A stretch of DNA of 33,854 nt, taken from contig NWUY0304062964.1 of the NCBI GenBank assembly GCA_004151065.3, positions 1 through 33,854 on the forward strand. Reading direction: 5' to 3'. The stretch is from Larix sibirica. Its lineage: Eukaryota; Streptophyta; Pinopsida; Pinales; Pinaceae. Of the stretch, positions 33,325 to 33,854 are shown piece by piece. The translations under genes and the position numbers were made by a program. The notes below the pieces were generated by a model that saw only the letters and a list, made by a program, of their open reading frames with translations, did no database searches and was not told where the DNA came from. Numbering within the stretch: position 1 is the stretch's first letter; each line of letters begins with the position of its first letter.

Positions 33325-33854
33325 TATCTAAACCAATCTCTTACCAACAAGCCATATATAACCTATAACCAATTCTATTACTTGAAAATACTCTTGGGCA
33401 TCTTTTAACACTGTAAGCCACCACAAACCAGCATGCATAATCTTCTGAGTTGTTGCTTTCCCTCCAAAATGTCCACCTGCAACTCCCTGATGGAATTCCC
33501 AGAGAATATCCTTGCACTCATGGTCCAGCATACACCTTCTTTGAATCCCATCACTGCCCAACTTATATAACTGACCTACAATTAATTTATAGTATACAGC
33601 ATGCACTACCAAATGGTGTTTCTGAGTTACAGAATAGTTCGCAAGGGCAGATCTTGTGGCCAAAAATAAAGCAATTTATTCCAAGTAGTCAGGGAAAGCT
33701 TTGACCTGAAAAAGATCAGCATCTTCCAGATGATCATCAACTGTTCCACCAGATTATCCTGATTTCATTCTGGATAAATTATCTAGGCCTACATTATGTC
33801 TACCAAGCTTCATAACCACTTCAAATAAAAATTCATGAAATAGCAGTAACCACC
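33325..33854 (-). pseudogene. Ty3/gypsy RNase H end and integrase zinc-finger, inactivated, runs off the window
   Basis: From the window edge downward: LLFHEFLFEVVMKLGRHNVG and DNLSRMKSG, the end of the RNase H region, then VDDHLEDADLFQVKAFP and a stop near 33667. The frame 33663-33328 continues with LYKLGSDGIQRRCMLDHE, HQGVAGGHFGGKATTQKI and AGLWWLTVLKDAQEYF, the H2C2 zinc-binding domain that precedes the integrase core. The two histidines are kept but the Cys pair is replaced (YFQVIELV), so metal binding would be lost. The integrase core does not follow: homology stops near 33325 and AT-rich spacer begins. Upstream domains lie beyond the window. Confidence 0.85.

Overview
The window reads as a gene desert from a large seed-plant mitochondrial genome. 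The one clear organellar landmark is at the left edge: the 3' end of a group II intron (domains V and VI) joined to the beginning of exon 2 of mitochondrial rps3, which loses similarity after about 42 codons. The intron position, just after codon 24, is the conserved rps3i74 site. I found no complete mitochondrial protein gene, tRNA or rRNA in the 33.8 kb. A gymnosperm with a very large mitogenome is my best guess, but this rests on the rps3 divergence, the amount of intergenic DNA and the retroelement load. A nuclear segment carrying a mitochondrial insertion cannot be excluded from the sequence alone.

Layout: 1-248 holds the rps3 intron end and exon fragment. 249-16400 is intergenic DNA without recognisable genes but full of short-period decayed tandem repeats. 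The best are a 24-bp pair at 8251, a triplicated ~133-bp unit at 10243, an 86-bp pair at 11526, a ~600-bp direct duplication at 11860/12622 enclosing a 15-bp array, and several small arrays at 13.6-15.9 kb. From 16560 to 17980 lies a long, heavily diverged 33-bp tandem array whose minus strand reads as an 11-residue Gly/Ala/Thr/Tyr/Val repeat. 18-21.6 kb is more cryptically repetitive spacer.

The right third (21.7-33.85 kb) carries four Ty3/gypsy retrotransposon fragments, all on the minus strand and all inactivated. They are a protease/gag-like/reverse transcriptase block (21.69-24.57 kb), an integrase core and C-terminal block (27.7-28.5 kb), a zinc-knuckle/protease/RT-start block (29.2-30.1 kb), and an RNase H/integrase zinc-finger block running off the right end (33.3-33.85 kb). 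Between the last two sits an uninterrupted hydrophobic reading frame of about 230 codons (32.3-33.0 kb) of uncertain status.

No genes here appear to work together. The window mainly records insertion of nuclear-type retroelements, local duplication and slippage, and decay. The most unusual unexplained structure is the 33-bp, protein-like array and the possibly related sequences at 8.8, 19.4 and 32.7 kb.
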